64,000 nt of DNA from BP-133 sp040756995 (GCA_040756995.1 JBFLYK010000013.1:81314-145313), one strand, 5' to 3'; counted from the first letter of the stretch, positions 1 to 6,653 are shown. The notes: generated by a model from the sequence alone, not told the origin. Translations and numbers: made by a program.

Positions 1-96
1 TGACCGTCTCCAGGCGCCTACCGCGGCGAGTGCCCCCGTCATCACCGCCAACGTGGTCGCCACTGTGATGATGGGACCTAACAGCCGTCGAACCAT
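1..96 (-). CDS. Partial exported or membrane protein, N-terminus only
   Basis: A leftward gene starts at ATG 96 and runs off the window edge. Its 32 visible residues begin with two arginines followed by a hydrophobic stretch rich in A, V, T and L, as in a signal peptide or first membrane helix. It lies outside the left attachment repeat, so it is probably host DNA. No family can be named. Confidence 0.4.
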   Translation of the reverse strand, partial: MVRRLLGPIITVATTLAVMTGALAAVGAWRRS

Positions 97-169
97 GCCC
101 CTTTTTTCGTTTTTCGGCCGTCTTGTCCCTTCAGCCTTCAGGAGGCTTCAGGTTCTGCCTCCGCCGCTC

Positions 170-218
170 TCCGTGGGCGCTGAGGGTCTCGATCCCCCGA
201 CCTCTGCCTTGTAAGGGC
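170..218 (-). repeat. Prophage attachment site, left copy (tRNA-Val 3'-half sequence)
   Basis: This 49-nt stretch is 46/49 identical to 16075-16123. On the minus strand it reads as a tRNA 3' half: anticodon loop CTTACAA (TAC, valine), a 5-nt 3' stem, a 5-nt variable loop, a T arm and acceptor strand AGCGCCC with discriminator A. No CCA is encoded. The T loop is ATCGAGA here, less canonical than TTCGAAA in the right copy. The DNA to the right does not give a convincing D arm and acceptor strand, so I do not call a whole tRNA. The pair bounds the phage genes, which fits attL/attR made by the integrase at 15110. Confidence 0.7.
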
Positions 219-256
219 GGCCTCTCCAACAGCCCTCCCAGCTTAGGGCACAACAA

Positions 257-299
257 AGCCCGCCGCAGGTCCGTGAAATTTTACGGAGAGCGGCGGGCT
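257..299 (-). terminator. Terminator of the leftward early operon
   Basis: AGCCCGCCGC at 257-266 pairs perfectly with GCGGCGGGCT at 290-299. An inner CCGT/ACGG stem closes an AT-rich loop. It lies just past the stop of the last leftward gene at 314. There is no clear T tract, so the calling evidence is the long GC-rich stem and the position. Confidence 0.6.
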
Positions 300-313
300 G
301 CGTCGTTCAGTGG

Positions 314-505
314 TTAGTAGCAGTCAGGGCAGGGGATGGCTGGCCCTGGGGTTCGGTCACCCGGCTTGGCGTAGGGACCGAAGTGGATTTCGGGGACCTC
401 TGTGGAGGATTCCGCAGAGGGTGCCGCTCGCAGTGAGGGAGCGAGGGCCAGAGGGGTGAGGATCAGCAGCGCTCCGATGAGCGCTCTGCGTCTGGCCCTA
501 CGCAT
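314..505 (-). CDS. Small exported phage protein (63 aa)
   Basis: ATG 505 opens an arginine-rich N-terminus followed by a hydrophobic segment (residues ~9-28, rich in L, A and I), a signal peptide or membrane anchor. The remaining ~35 residues are proline-rich and end in a CPDC motif near the C-terminus. It overlaps the stop of the previous leftward gene by 8 nt and is the last gene before the terminator. Position as the final early gene suggests an accessory, perhaps lysogeny-related, envelope role; that is inference, and no family is recognised. Confidence 0.55.
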   Translation of the reverse strand: MRRARRRALIGALLILTPLALAPSLRAAPSAESSTEVPEIHFGPYAKPGDRTPGPAIPCPDCY

Positions 506-791
506 CCGGACTGATCCCCGCTTCCTCCAGCAGCGCACGGAGGCGTGCGTTCTCCAGGACCAGGGGGTGGGTGCTCTCAGTCTCCAGCCCGAGGCGTGTA
601 CGCCAGGCGTGGGTGATGGCCTTGCCGTGGTAGCGGTCAATGCCAAACACCTCACGTTCAATGCTGGATTTCGTGCGCCCTGCGACCCACTCTGCGTACA
701 GGTCACGCAGCGTGTCCTCAGGGGCGTTCAGGAGGGCTGTACGGGCCTCAGCGAGTGCGGAGGCTTGGGCTTGGGCGTGGGTTGCGTTCAT
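498..791 (-). CDS. Phage early protein of unknown function (97 aa)
   Basis: The start is ATG 791, which overlaps the stop of the endonuclease gene as ATGA. The protein is charged and alpha-helical in character, without membrane segments. Residues ~30-65, around a SSIEREVFGI stretch, could form a helix-turn-helix, but no family motif is secure. Being coupled to an endonuclease VII-like gene suggests a DNA-related role. Function unknown. Confidence 0.55.
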   Translation of the reverse strand: MNATHAQAQASALAEARTALLNAPEDTLRDLYAEWVAGRTKSSIEREVFGIDRYHGKAITHAWRTRLGLETESTHPLVLENARLRALLEEAGISPDA

Positions 792-1177
792 CGCATGCTC
801 ATTTCGTAGAGGGCTCGTTCCTGCCACTCGGCAGCACGGCGCAGTAGGTCAGGGTCATCCATGAAAAGGCCAAGGCCGAGGTTGCAGGCACGGCACAGCA
901 GGCCAACGTCGCAGCGACGGCAGGCCTTGTCCGCAGAGGTGTTACAGCAGCCGTGGTAGTGGTGGCGTGCCAGGGTCTCCACGGTGCCGCACAGTTCGCA
1001 CGGTCCCACCGGTGCAGGCTTGTCACGGCCCACGCCCTTGGACTCTGACAGGGTGGCTGTGTAGCAGCGCTGGCCCTGCTTGCGGACCTTGATCTTGACG
1101 TTGGGTCCGCACTCGGCACAGTCGGCTGTGCGGGCCTCTCGGTTGATATTTGATAGACGGTGTTTCCAGGTTGCCAT
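788..1177 (-). CDS. Endonuclease VII-like HNH nuclease
   Basis: The 129-residue protein carries the zinc-binding and HNH signature of the phage recombination endonuclease VII family: CELCG, then RHHYHG, then GLLCRACNLGLGLF followed by DDPDLLRRAA, a C-terminal segment typical of the family. An extra CAEC motif sits near the N-terminus. Known members resolve branched DNA before packaging. I chose ATG 1177 because AAAGGA lies about 10 nt upstream; an in-frame ATG at 1201 has no such site. It overlaps the next gene by 4 nt. Confidence 0.8.
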   Translation of the reverse strand: MATWKHRLSNINREARTADCAECGPNVKIKVRKQGQRCYTATLSESKGVGRDKPAPVGPCELCGTVETLARHHYHGCCNTSADKACRRCDVGLLCRACNLGLGLFMDDPDLLRRAAEWQERALYEMSMR

Positions 1178-1257
1178 TGGGGGGGAGTCCTTTCGTGACA
1201 ACCCCCAGTCACGTCGCCACTTCGTGACGTGACCAGGGGTCAGTAGAGACCGAACGC

Positions 1258-2397
1258 TCAGTGAGTTCCGAACGTCAGTGAGGAACCTTCTATAGGGGAT
1301 GTCACGTCGGTCACGTCACATTCCGACGTGGCGACGTTGGCCTTCCGGTAGTGCCCACGCCTGGTCCCAATGAGCAGGCCCTCGCCCTTCATGCGGCTCA
1401 GGGCCTTACGGAGGGCTGCGACCGTGGTCCCTTCGGGGCACATCGGGAGCAGGTCGGCACCCTTGAATTCATCGGACGTGGCGTGGAGCCAGATGGCGCT
1501 TTCCAGGGCTGACTTAGAGTCCAAAGCCTGGGCCAGGCCCCACCGGCTGGTCTCGTCAGAGAACTGGAGCTTGAAGCTGAATTCCGTGATATCACGGCCA
1601 CGCCCCAGGAGCTTGGCAGCGCCAGGGCCACTCTGCTTGTCCAGCACCATGATTGTGTCTGCCGTGCCAGCCTGACCCACGGACCCAACCACAGCGTCCA
1701 GAGGGTCCCCGCTGCTCTCAGCGCCAGCCTTACGAGTGTGGGTGATAGCGAGCACGCCAATCCCCATCTCGTCAGCAATAGCCTTGAGTTCGGTCAGGTC
1801 CTCATAGGCAATCTGGTAGGCGTCCTTGGCTTCCTTACCGGAGCGCTCCATGCGGATGTGCCCCAGGGTGTCCACGATAATCAGCCGAGGGTTCTCAGCC
1901 GATTCCAGCCACTCCAGCAGGCGCCCACGAGCGTCAGGGAAGCGGGGGAACGTGGTGCTAAGGGTCAGGTGGGGACTGGGTGCGTCACCCTCCTGCCGGA
2001 TCATTCCCAGACGCTCTTGAAGGCGCCTCTGGGTGTCTTCCAGGGCCAGATAGAGCACAGCGCCCTGGTCGATAGAGCGCCCCAGGAATTCGCCACCTGA
2101 GGCCACCTGACGGGCAATGTCCAGAACCATCCAGGACTTACCCACCTTCGGCTTACCGGCCAGGATGGTCAGGCCCTGAGGGATCAGGTCGGGCACAACC
2201 CATTTGATGGGCGGGAAGTCGAAGGTAGCCAGTTCAGCCTCAGTGATATAGGAGGGCATGGAGCGCTCTTTGATTTCCTCACGGCCCATGTTCCGGAGGG
2301 CTTCGGACTCCATGTCCTTAGCGAGCTTGAGGTATTCAGCCCAGAAGGCAGGGTCTTTCTTCTGGGTGTCGGTTGCTAGGAGGTTGTTCAGGTCCAT
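1258..2397 (-). CDS. RepA-like AAA/RecA-fold replication ATPase
   Basis: This 379-residue protein has a Walker A motif GKPKVGKSW at residues ~80-90, the LYLALED segment at ~115, a Walker B-like LIIVDTLGHI at ~175 and a conserved ITHTRKA at ~220. This is the AAA_25/RepA hexameric helicase family used by plasmids and phages for replication. The C-terminal ~100 residues look like a winged helix. It is the largest early gene and the likely replication protein, possibly acting on the repeat region at 3119-3832. The start ATG 2397 has AAGGAA upstream. Confidence 0.8.
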   Translation of the reverse strand: MDLNNLLATDTQKKDPAFWAEYLKLAKDMESEALRNMGREEIKERSMPSYITEAELATFDFPPIKWVVPDLIPQGLTILAGKPKVGKSWMVLDIARQVASGGEFLGRSIDQGAVLYLALEDTQRRLQERLGMIRQEGDAPSPHLTLSTTFPRFPDARGRLLEWLESAENPRLIIVDTLGHIRMERSGKEAKDAYQIAYEDLTELKAIADEMGIGVLAITHTRKAGAESSGDPLDAVVGSVGQAGTADTIMVLDKQSGPGAAKLLGRGRDITEFSFKLQFSDETSRWGLAQALDSKSALESAIWLHATSDEFKGADLLPMCPEGTTVAALRKALSRMKGEGLLIGTRRGHYRKANVATSECDVTDVTSPIEGSSLTFGTH

Positions 2398-2407
2398 TGG
2401 GGGTTCC

Positions 2408-2509
2408 TTATCGGTTGCGCTTGCGGCGGGGGAGGTAGAGGTCAGCGAGGATCATGGTGTTGATACCGGTGGTCCAGCCGAGGATGAAATAGGCGACGGT
2501 ACGGCTCAT
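2408..2509 (-). CDS. Short hydrophobic peptide (33 aa)
   Basis: ATG 2509 overlaps the TAA of the upstream RHH gene by one base (TAATG), and the reading frame stays open for 33 codons to 2408. The peptide has a hydrophobic centre rich in aromatic and aliphatic residues and a very basic C-terminus (PRRKRNR), as in a small membrane peptide. Coupling and placement in the operon support translation; no function can be assigned. Confidence 0.45.
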   Translation of the reverse strand: MSRTVAYFILGWTTGINTMILADLYLPRRKRNR

Positions 2510-2652
2510 TACTTGTCTTCCTTCTGGGCGTAGGTGCGGATGGCCCGGCGAACCACTGAGATGAGGGTGCGGTCCTCAATCTCAGCTAGGTCATTGATGA
2601 CCTCCCAGGTGGCGAGGTCAACGTTCAGGGTCTTGTACTGGGGACGGCTCAT
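2509..2652 (-). CDS. Small ribbon-helix-helix-like DNA-binding protein (47 aa)
   Basis: The peptide begins MSRPQYKTLNVDLATWEVI, a short beta-like strand followed by two helices, the order of CopG/Arc ribbon-helix-helix repressors. Its size fits that family. It sits between the palindrome-rich centre and the RepA-like gene, so it may bind the nearby palindromes and control early transcription. That role is inference. Confidence 0.55.
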   Translation of the reverse strand: MSRPQYKTLNVDLATWEVINDLAEIEDRTLISVVRRAIRTYAQKEDK

Positions 2653-2676
2653 TGGTATTGCCTTTCTCTTGGGTTC

Positions 2677-2955
2677 TTACTTTCCGGCAAATTTGCCGGT
2701 AAGTCGGAGGACGATTGCTACCTCCATTGCTTGGGCGTACTTCCGGACGCTGAGGCTTCCATTCTCCCGGGAGGCCAGTTCGGTGACTTCCTTCCGGACT
2801 TCCAGGGCCACTTCCTCGCCTGCGTACTCCCTGAAGGCTTGCCATTGGCGCTCTGCCTTGCAGAAGGTCCGGAGGGTCCTGTCACTCCACTCGGGGAACA
2901 GTTCCCGGTACATGGAGAGGATGGGGTCCTTGGGTCTGCCTGTCTTCTTGCTCAT
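2677..2955 (-). CDS. Phage early protein, possible regulator (92 aa)
   Basis: This is the first leftward gene, starting at ATG 2955 with GAAAGGA upstream. It opens with an AT-hook-like KKTGRPKDP stretch followed by a helical, charged body with conserved-looking tryptophans. The last codons (TGKFAGK) are encoded inside a 16-nt perfect palindrome at 2684-2699. Position next to the non-coding control region suggests a DNA-binding regulator, but no known family is visible. Confidence 0.55.
   Translation of the reverse strand: MSKKTGRPKDPILSMYRELFPEWSDRTLRTFCKAERQWQAFREYAGEEVALEVRKEVTELASRENGSLSVRKYAQAMEVAIVLRLTGKFAGK
2684..2705. repeat. Palindrome-containing repeat, copy 1
   Basis: CCGGCAAATTTGCCGG (2684-2699) is a perfect 16-nt palindrome followed by TAAGTC. 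It lies in the 3' end of the 92-residue early gene. A 21/22 identical copy lies at 3951-3972 in the same orientation, so the two bracket the control region. It is likely a protein-binding site. Confidence 0.6.
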
Positions 2956-3118
2956 TGGGGTGGTCCTTTCTTTTCTGGGGGGAACTTTTTTTCCCTATCT
3001 TTATCGTACCACACTGAGTGAGGGTAAATCACTCTCCGTAGCCACAATAGTTAACAAATTTACCGACCGACCGGACCGATTGTCAATTTTTTCGCAGAAT
3101 TTCGCTGAACTTCGCTGT

Positions 3119-3144
3119 CCGACCGGTCGGCTGGTTAACCAGCC
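3119..3144. promoter_or_regulatory. Overlapping palindromes in the prophage control region
   Basis: CCGACCGGTCGG (3119-3130) and GGCTGGTTAACCAGCC (3129-3144) are both perfect palindromes and share two bases. Related GACCG motifs lie at 3061-3080. They sit upstream of the leftward operon and fit operators for a dimeric repressor. No -10/-35 pair can be fixed with confidence. Confidence 0.5.
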
Positions 3145-3161
3145 CTAACGCCCGGTTATGC

Positions 3162-3446
3162 GAAATGGCTTAGACGCCAAAATAGAAGCCTCTCAGCGCA
3201 AAATCGGCCTGAAAGCCAAACCCGGTAGGGGGGTAGCCTGGTTATAAATCTCAAACCGACCGCTGGGTTGGTGAATGGGAGGTCATAAGTACCCACCCTC
3301 AAACGTAAAATGGCTTAGAACGCAAAATAGAGGCCTCTCAGATGAACCAGGGGCCGTTATCCATAGCACTCCGAAAACCACTTTCAGGCGTACAACGGTA
3401 TTCCCACGGGCCTGAACGGCTCTCAGGGCAAAATAGAGGCCTCTCA
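3162..3446. repeat. Three spaced direct repeats with an AGAGGCCTCT core
   Basis: A motif reading GCAAAATAGAGGCCTCTCAG occurs near 3322-3341 and 3427-3446, with a diverged copy (CAAAATAGAAGCCTCTCAG) near 3178-3196. The first two copies along the sequence (3162-3196 and 3306-3341) are also preceded by AAATGGCTTAGA. The core AGAGGCCTCT is palindromic. Spacing is about 105-145 nt. There is no coding potential between them. Iterons or operator sites are the likely explanation. Confidence 0.6.
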
Positions 3447-3550
3447 GGGCCTTCTGGAGGTACACTCCACCCCGTTATAAAGGGGGTATGAATCCCAGGA
3501 TTCAAAGGTTGACCACCGGTGGTAAACCCTAGACAACTGGTTGTCCAGGG

Positions 3551-3637
3551 AGTTACCGGTGTTACCGGTTTGCATATTCCCCCCATAGAAAATCTCTTCG
3601 TACCAGAGGAACTTCCCAACCGGTAACACCGGTAACT
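3551..3637. repeat. Large inverted-repeat module 1
   Basis: The left arm 3551-3570 and right arm 3618-3637 are perfectly complementary over 20 nt. Each arm is itself a tandem pair of GTTACCGGT-like half-sites. The 47-nt spacer is AT-rich (CATATTCC) and ends with CGTACCAGAGGAAC. Two related modules follow at ~95-nt and ~99-nt steps. Confidence 0.8.
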
Positions 3638-3645
3638 CTGGGGGG

Positions 3646-3735
3646 AGTTACCGTAGTTACCGTTTCTCATATTCCTTTTCTATAGAGCGATTTTTCCGTA
3701 CCAGAGGAACATTACAATCGGTAACTACGGTAACT
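3646..3735. repeat. Large inverted-repeat module 2
   Basis: The arms 3646-3665 and 3716-3735 pair at 19 of 20 positions. The half-site changes to GTTACCGTA, and the opposite arm changes to match. The 50-nt spacer again has CATATTCC and CGTACCAGAGGAAC. A TATAGA at 3680-3685 could be a -10 box but no matching -35 is clear. Confidence 0.8.
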
Positions 3736-3744
3736 CTGACGGGG

Positions 3745-3832
3745 AGTTGCGCTAGTTGCGGTTCTGTAGTTTGTTTTACTATTAAGCATTTCTCCGTACC
3801 CAGCGAACTTCAAAAGCGCAACTACCGCAACT
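3745..3832. repeat. Large inverted-repeat module 3
   Basis: The arms 3745-3763 and 3814-3832 pair at 17 of 19 positions. The half-site is now GTTGCG rather than GTTACC, yet pairing is kept by matching changes on the other arm. The spacer keeps a CGTACCCAGCGAAC version of the loop motif. It is the last module before the rightward operon. Confidence 0.8.
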
Positions 3833-3853
3833 CCCGCTATTACAGAATGCGTT

Positions 3854-3859
3854 TATGAT
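3854..3859 (+). promoter_or_regulatory. Possible -10 box for the rightward operon
   Basis: TATGAT followed by AAAATGG lies 22 nt after the right arm of module 3 and upstream of all rightward genes. A matching TTGACA-like -35 is not visible, so a phage activator or the inverted repeats would have to contribute. Confidence 0.3.
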
Positions 3860-3883
3860 AAAATGGAATAGTTGGGTGGGTGA

Positions 3884-3933
3884 GCGCCCGGGGCTGGTGA
3901 ACTTTCTTCCTTTCATAGCCAGCCCTGGGGCGC
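3884..3933 (+). promoter_or_regulatory. Leader hairpin before the rightward operon
   Basis: GCGCCCGGGGCTGG (3884-3897) pairs with CCAGCCCTGGGGCGC (3919-3933) with one small bulge and a 21-nt loop. There is no T tract right after it. In a transcript from near 3865 it would form in the 5' leader, so it may be an attenuator, a stability element or a protein site. Confidence 0.5.
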
Positions 3934-3950
3934 TGTTCCCCATCTAGTTT

Positions 3951-3972
3951 TCGGCAAATTTGCCGGTAAGTC
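3951..3972. repeat. Palindrome-containing repeat, copy 2
   Basis: This copy matches 2684-2705 at 21 of 22 positions; the first base of the palindrome differs. It lies 14 nt before the first rightward start codon. Copy 1 overlaps the end of the first leftward gene. Confidence 0.6.
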
Positions 3973-3985
3973 CCACCCCCAGGTT

Positions 3986-4231
3986 TTGAGGTCCGCACCC
4001 TTGCAATTCCCTGTCGCTCTCTCGGCCTATGGGCCGTCCGCTATTGAGTCCCTGATTACCTCCCTAAGGTCAGTAGACGCAGACAGCTACTACCAGTGGT
4101 CTGAGGGCGGGGAACTCACTGAGCTAATCAAGTCCCTTCAGCACCTCCACACGGCCCTCTGCCACAAGGGATCAGGGCGCCGGTGGTACATCAATCAGCA
4201 GGGCCAACTCACCTGGGGTGACCATGTTTAA
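3986..4231 (+). CDS. Phage protein of unknown function (81 aa)
   Basis: This is the first rightward reading frame, from TTG 3986 to TAA 4231. It is soluble, with a helical middle (LITSLRSV, LTELIKSLQHLHTAL) and an aromatic C-terminus. The start is uncertain because the ribosome-binding site is weak. It overlaps the HNH gene by a few bases, which supports translation. No family recognised. Confidence 0.5.
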   Translation: MRSAPLQFPVALSAYGPSAIESLITSLRSVDADSYYQWSEGGELTELIKSLQHLHTALCHKGSGRRWYINQQGQLTWGDHV

Positions 4232-4529
4232 GAAGCCCTGCCTTACGCCTAACTGTCCTGGCCTCTCGCACAACGAGGGCCTGTGCGAATACCACTACAA
4301 GGCTAAGCACCAGGCCCGCAACCAGGACCCTGCACGTGGGGCGTACAACAACCCCACGTACCGCAAGTGGAGAGCCGCCCTTCTGGCTAACGGAGTCTGT
4401 GCGATGTGCGGGAGTAGGCAAGACCTCACCGTGGATCACATCCTGCCGCTTAGCCAGGGTGGCTCCAATGCCATCTACAACCTGCAGGTGCTGTGCCGCC
4501 CCTGTAACAGCAGCAAGGGCGCACGGTAG
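4224..4529 (+). CDS. HNH endonuclease
   Basis: The ~101-residue protein has a full HNH fold: CAMCG, DLTVDHILPLSQGG, then NLQVLCRPCNSSKG, giving the catalytic His in VDH and two zinc-binding Cys pairs. An extra Cys-rich segment lies at residues ~5-25. Small HNH nucleases placed just before the terminase genes cooperate with terminase in cutting or packaging DNA in HK97-type phages, and the location here fits. ATG 4224 or GTG 4218 could be the start. Confidence 0.85.
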   Translation: MFKKPCLTPNCPGLSHNEGLCEYHYKAKHQARNQDPARGAYNNPTYRKWRAALLANGVCAMCGSRQDLTVDHILPLSQGGSNAIYNLQVLCRPCNSSKGAR

Positions 4530-4630
4530 GGACACGGAAAAGTTCAAAAACCTACCGTCCAACACCCGCCGCCCCTCGGAAAATTTCACACGGTGAAATT
4601 CCCATTTTCAGAAAAGGTCCGATTTTGAAT

Positions 4631-4783
4631 TTGCAAGACATGCTGGCCCGCAACCGGAAGCGCAACCAGGCGCATAAGCGGGCCATGAAGCAAGCCCAGC
4701 GGGAAGCTAGCTGGGGCCGCATCTCAGAGGACAAGGTGCCTGGCCGTATCAAGTCCCTGACCAGGCGATACCTGAGTAAGTGA
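4631..4783 (+). CDS. Small basic phage protein (50 aa)
   Basis: From TTG 4631 (or ATG 4640) to TGA 4783 there is a very basic peptide rich in K, R and Q (for example RNRKRNQAHKRAMKQAQR). Its stop overlaps the GTG start of the small terminase as GTGA, a sign of coupled translation. A DNA- or RNA-binding role is possible. No family known. Confidence 0.5.
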   Translation: MQDMLARNRKRNQAHKRAMKQAQREASWGRISEDKVPGRIKSLTRRYLSK

Positions 4784-5007
4784 TGACACCCGAAGACCGC
4801 AGACAACTTCTTATCGCAGAGATTGAAGACCTCACCGCTGCCGTGGAGCACCTGGGTCTGTGGGTCAAGGGATCACAGGGGCAGGACATTCTGAACCCGG
4901 CTCTTGCTGCGAGGCGTGCAGCGCTGGAGGCCCTGCGCAAGCTTGAAGCTGGCATGACACTGGACGAGGGCCCTGACGCCCTTGCAGCGTTCCTTGAGGG
5001 AGCGTAA
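4780..5007 (+). CDS. terS: Probable terminase small subunit
   Basis: This 75-residue protein lies directly before the large terminase and overlaps it by 26 nt. The segment with NPALAARRAALEALRKLE is typical of the C-terminal half of P27-type small terminases, after which the DNA-recognising oligomer hands DNA to the large subunit. It is short for the family, so the N-terminal DNA-binding part may be reduced or lie in the preceding basic 50-residue protein. Confidence 0.6.
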   Translation: MMTPEDRRQLLIAEIEDLTAAVEHLGLWVKGSQGQDILNPALAARRAALEALRKLEAGMTLDEGPDALAAFLEGA

Positions 5008-6478
5008 CGGCCAGCGCCTGGTGGACTTCGCTGAGCGCTTCTGCAGGCAGACACGAGGCTCACAGGCAGGCACCCTCTACACGCTGCGTGACTGGCAGAA
5101 GCGTCTGCTCGTGGACCTCGCTGAGAGCGGCGCACGGCGTGCGTATATCCAGATGCCCCGCAAGAACGGCAAGTCAATGCTCGGGGCTGTGCTCGCACTC
5201 CACGGCCTCTTCGTGGATGGGGAGCAGGGCGCAGAGGTCTACAGCGTTGCGGGCTCCAGGGACCAGGCCCGCCTGGTCTTTGACGAGGCCTGCCGCATGG
5301 TGCAGCTAGACCCCTTCCTCAGCAAGCACCTCACGGTGCAGCGCTACCAGATCCTGCACAAGCCCAGTGGCTCTAAGTACCGGGTGCTGGCAGCGGAGGC
5401 CGGTACCGCTGAAGGACTGAACCCTCACCTCGTGGTCTTTGATGAGGTCCACGTGTTGGGCTCTGACAGGCGTCTCTGGGATGTTATGAATCTCGGCTCT
5501 GGCGCCCGGGAACACCCGCTGGTGCTGGGGATCACCACGCCTGGCGTGCGCTACGGCACAGACGGGCGTGACAGCCTTGCGTGGACACTCTGGGATTACA
5601 GCCGCCGCATTGAGAGTGGCGAGGTCTCGGACCCCACGTTCTTCTCCCGAATCTGGGAGGCCCCCGAAGGTTCCGGGCTCTGGGATGTTGACGCCTGGGA
5701 GCGAGCCAACCCGGGCCTCGGGGACTTCCTCTCCGTTGAGGACATGGAGGCTGCAGCGCTTACCACGCCTGAGAATGAGTTCAGGACTAAGCGCATGGGC
5801 CAGTGGGTCAACGCACAGGCTGCGTGGCTCCCGTACGGAAGCTGGGAGGCGTGCGCTGAGCTTAGTCAGAATTCTGACGGAGCTTCCGTAGTCCTCGGCT
5901 TTGACGGCAGCTTCAGTGGTGACGGCACGGCGCTCGTGGCAGCGACGATTGAGCCGAACCCCAGGGTGACGCTCGTGGGCCTCTGGGAGCGTGACCCTCA
6001 AGCGCCTGCCTCGTGGCGTGTGGACCACGCTGAGGTAGAGGCAGCGGTCCTGGGCGCCCTGCAGCGCTATGACGTGAGGGAGCTTGTCTGCGACCCTCAC
6101 CTCTGGCAGCGAGACATGGAGGCGTGGGCACAGCAGGGCGTTCCCGTAGTGGAGTTCCCGCAGACCCCCTCCCGCATGGTCCCTGCAACGCAGCGCTTCT
6201 ATGAGGCCGTGACCACCGGCACGATGCGCCATGACGGCAACCCCTCTCTCGCACGGCATCTGGGCAACGCAGTAATCCGCCCCAACGGCCAGATAGCCAA
6301 GGAACACAAAGACTCTGGGCGGAAGATCGACGCAGCGGTTGCGGCGGTCATGGCTTACGACAGGGCCGCAACGCTGGAGCGAGCAGAACCGTGGGCTGGC
6401 TCAGTTCACGCTGCGCCCCTGGACCACCCGCCTGGAGCAGCGCCTTTCAATGCTGCTGCCTCAGCCCCGCATCTGTGA
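4982..6478 (+). CDS. terL: Terminase large subunit, with altered C-terminus
   Basis: The HK97-type large terminase has a Walker A region PRKNGKSMLGA (residues ~55-65) and Walker B VVFDEVH (~152), then an RNase H-like nuclease domain from ~LGFDGSFSGDGTALVA (~300) to DAAVAAVMAYDRA (~455). These domains cut and pump DNA into the prohead. After MAYDRAA the last ~40 residues do not look like terminase. They run into sequence that in another frame encodes the portal C-terminus, so the normal end was replaced by a deletion junction near 6375. The core domains are intact. The start TTG 4982 is uncertain. Confidence 0.85.
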   Translation: MQRSLRERNGQRLVDFAERFCRQTRGSQAGTLYTLRDWQKRLLVDLAESGARRAYIQMPRKNGKSMLGAVLALHGLFVDGEQGAEVYSVAGSRDQARLVFDEACRMVQLDPFLSKHLTVQRYQILHKPSGSKYRVLAAEAGTAEGLNPHLVVFDEVHVLGSDRRLWDVMNLGSGAREHPLVLGITTPGVRYGTDGRDSLAWTLWDYSRRIESGEVSDPTFFSRIWEAPEGSGLWDVDAWERANPGLGDFLSVEDMEAAALTTPENEFRTKRMGQWVNAQAAWLPYGSWEACAELSQNSDGASVVLGFDGSFSGDGTALVAATIEPNPRVTLVGLWERDPQAPASWRVDHAEVEAAVLGALQRYDVRELVCDPHLWQRDMEAWAQQGVPVVEFPQTPSRMVPATQRFYEAVTTGTMRHDGNPSLARHLGNAVIRPNGQIAKEHKDSGRKIDAAVAAVMAYDRAATLERAEPWAGSVHAAPLDHPPGAAPFNAAASAPHL

Positions 6479-6653
6479 GTTCGACTACTCCGGACTCCTG
6501 CAGGCCACTCCCAAGGAAGAACTGGAGATGCTGGCCCTGCAACTGGACAAGGGCATCCTGACCCTTGACGAGGTTCGCCGTATCAGGAACCTTCCCCCGC
6601 TTCCGACCTCTGCCGCAGATGCGGCAGACCCCTCTGAGGACACCGCTGAGTGA
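6375..6653 (+). pseudogene. Portal protein remnant, C-terminal ~90 residues only
   Basis: In the frame ending at TGA 6653 the residues after SEQNRGLAQFTLRPW, with TTRLEQ and LTLDEVRRIRNLPPLP, match the conserved end of HK97-family portal proteins. Normal portals are about 400 residues. Here the first ~300 are absent, and the reading frame upstream belongs to the terminase in another frame. The portal is the ring through which DNA enters and leaves the head, so without another copy this prophage cannot make infectious particles. No second portal gene is seen in the window. Confidence 0.75.

Noticed and set aside
170..250. A complete tRNA-Val on the minus strand at the left attachment repeat
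   Set aside because: The 3' half and anticodon loop fit well, but the sequence in the 5' half gives no acceptor strand complementary to AGCGCCC and only a doubtful D stem, and the T loop is ATCGAGA.
3119..3832. A CRISPR array in the repeat-rich prophage region
   Set aside because: Repeats are long, palindromic, few, unevenly spaced and of several kinds; there are no cas genes in the window.
3551..3832. A retron or diversity-generating element suggested by the paired inverted repeats
   Set aside because: No reverse transcriptase gene is present in the prophage or nearby, and there is no variable-repeat partner.
4982..6653. A deliberate terminase-portal fusion protein
   Set aside because: The portal piece is in a different frame from the terminase, and the terminase frame ends at 6478 with non-portal residues.
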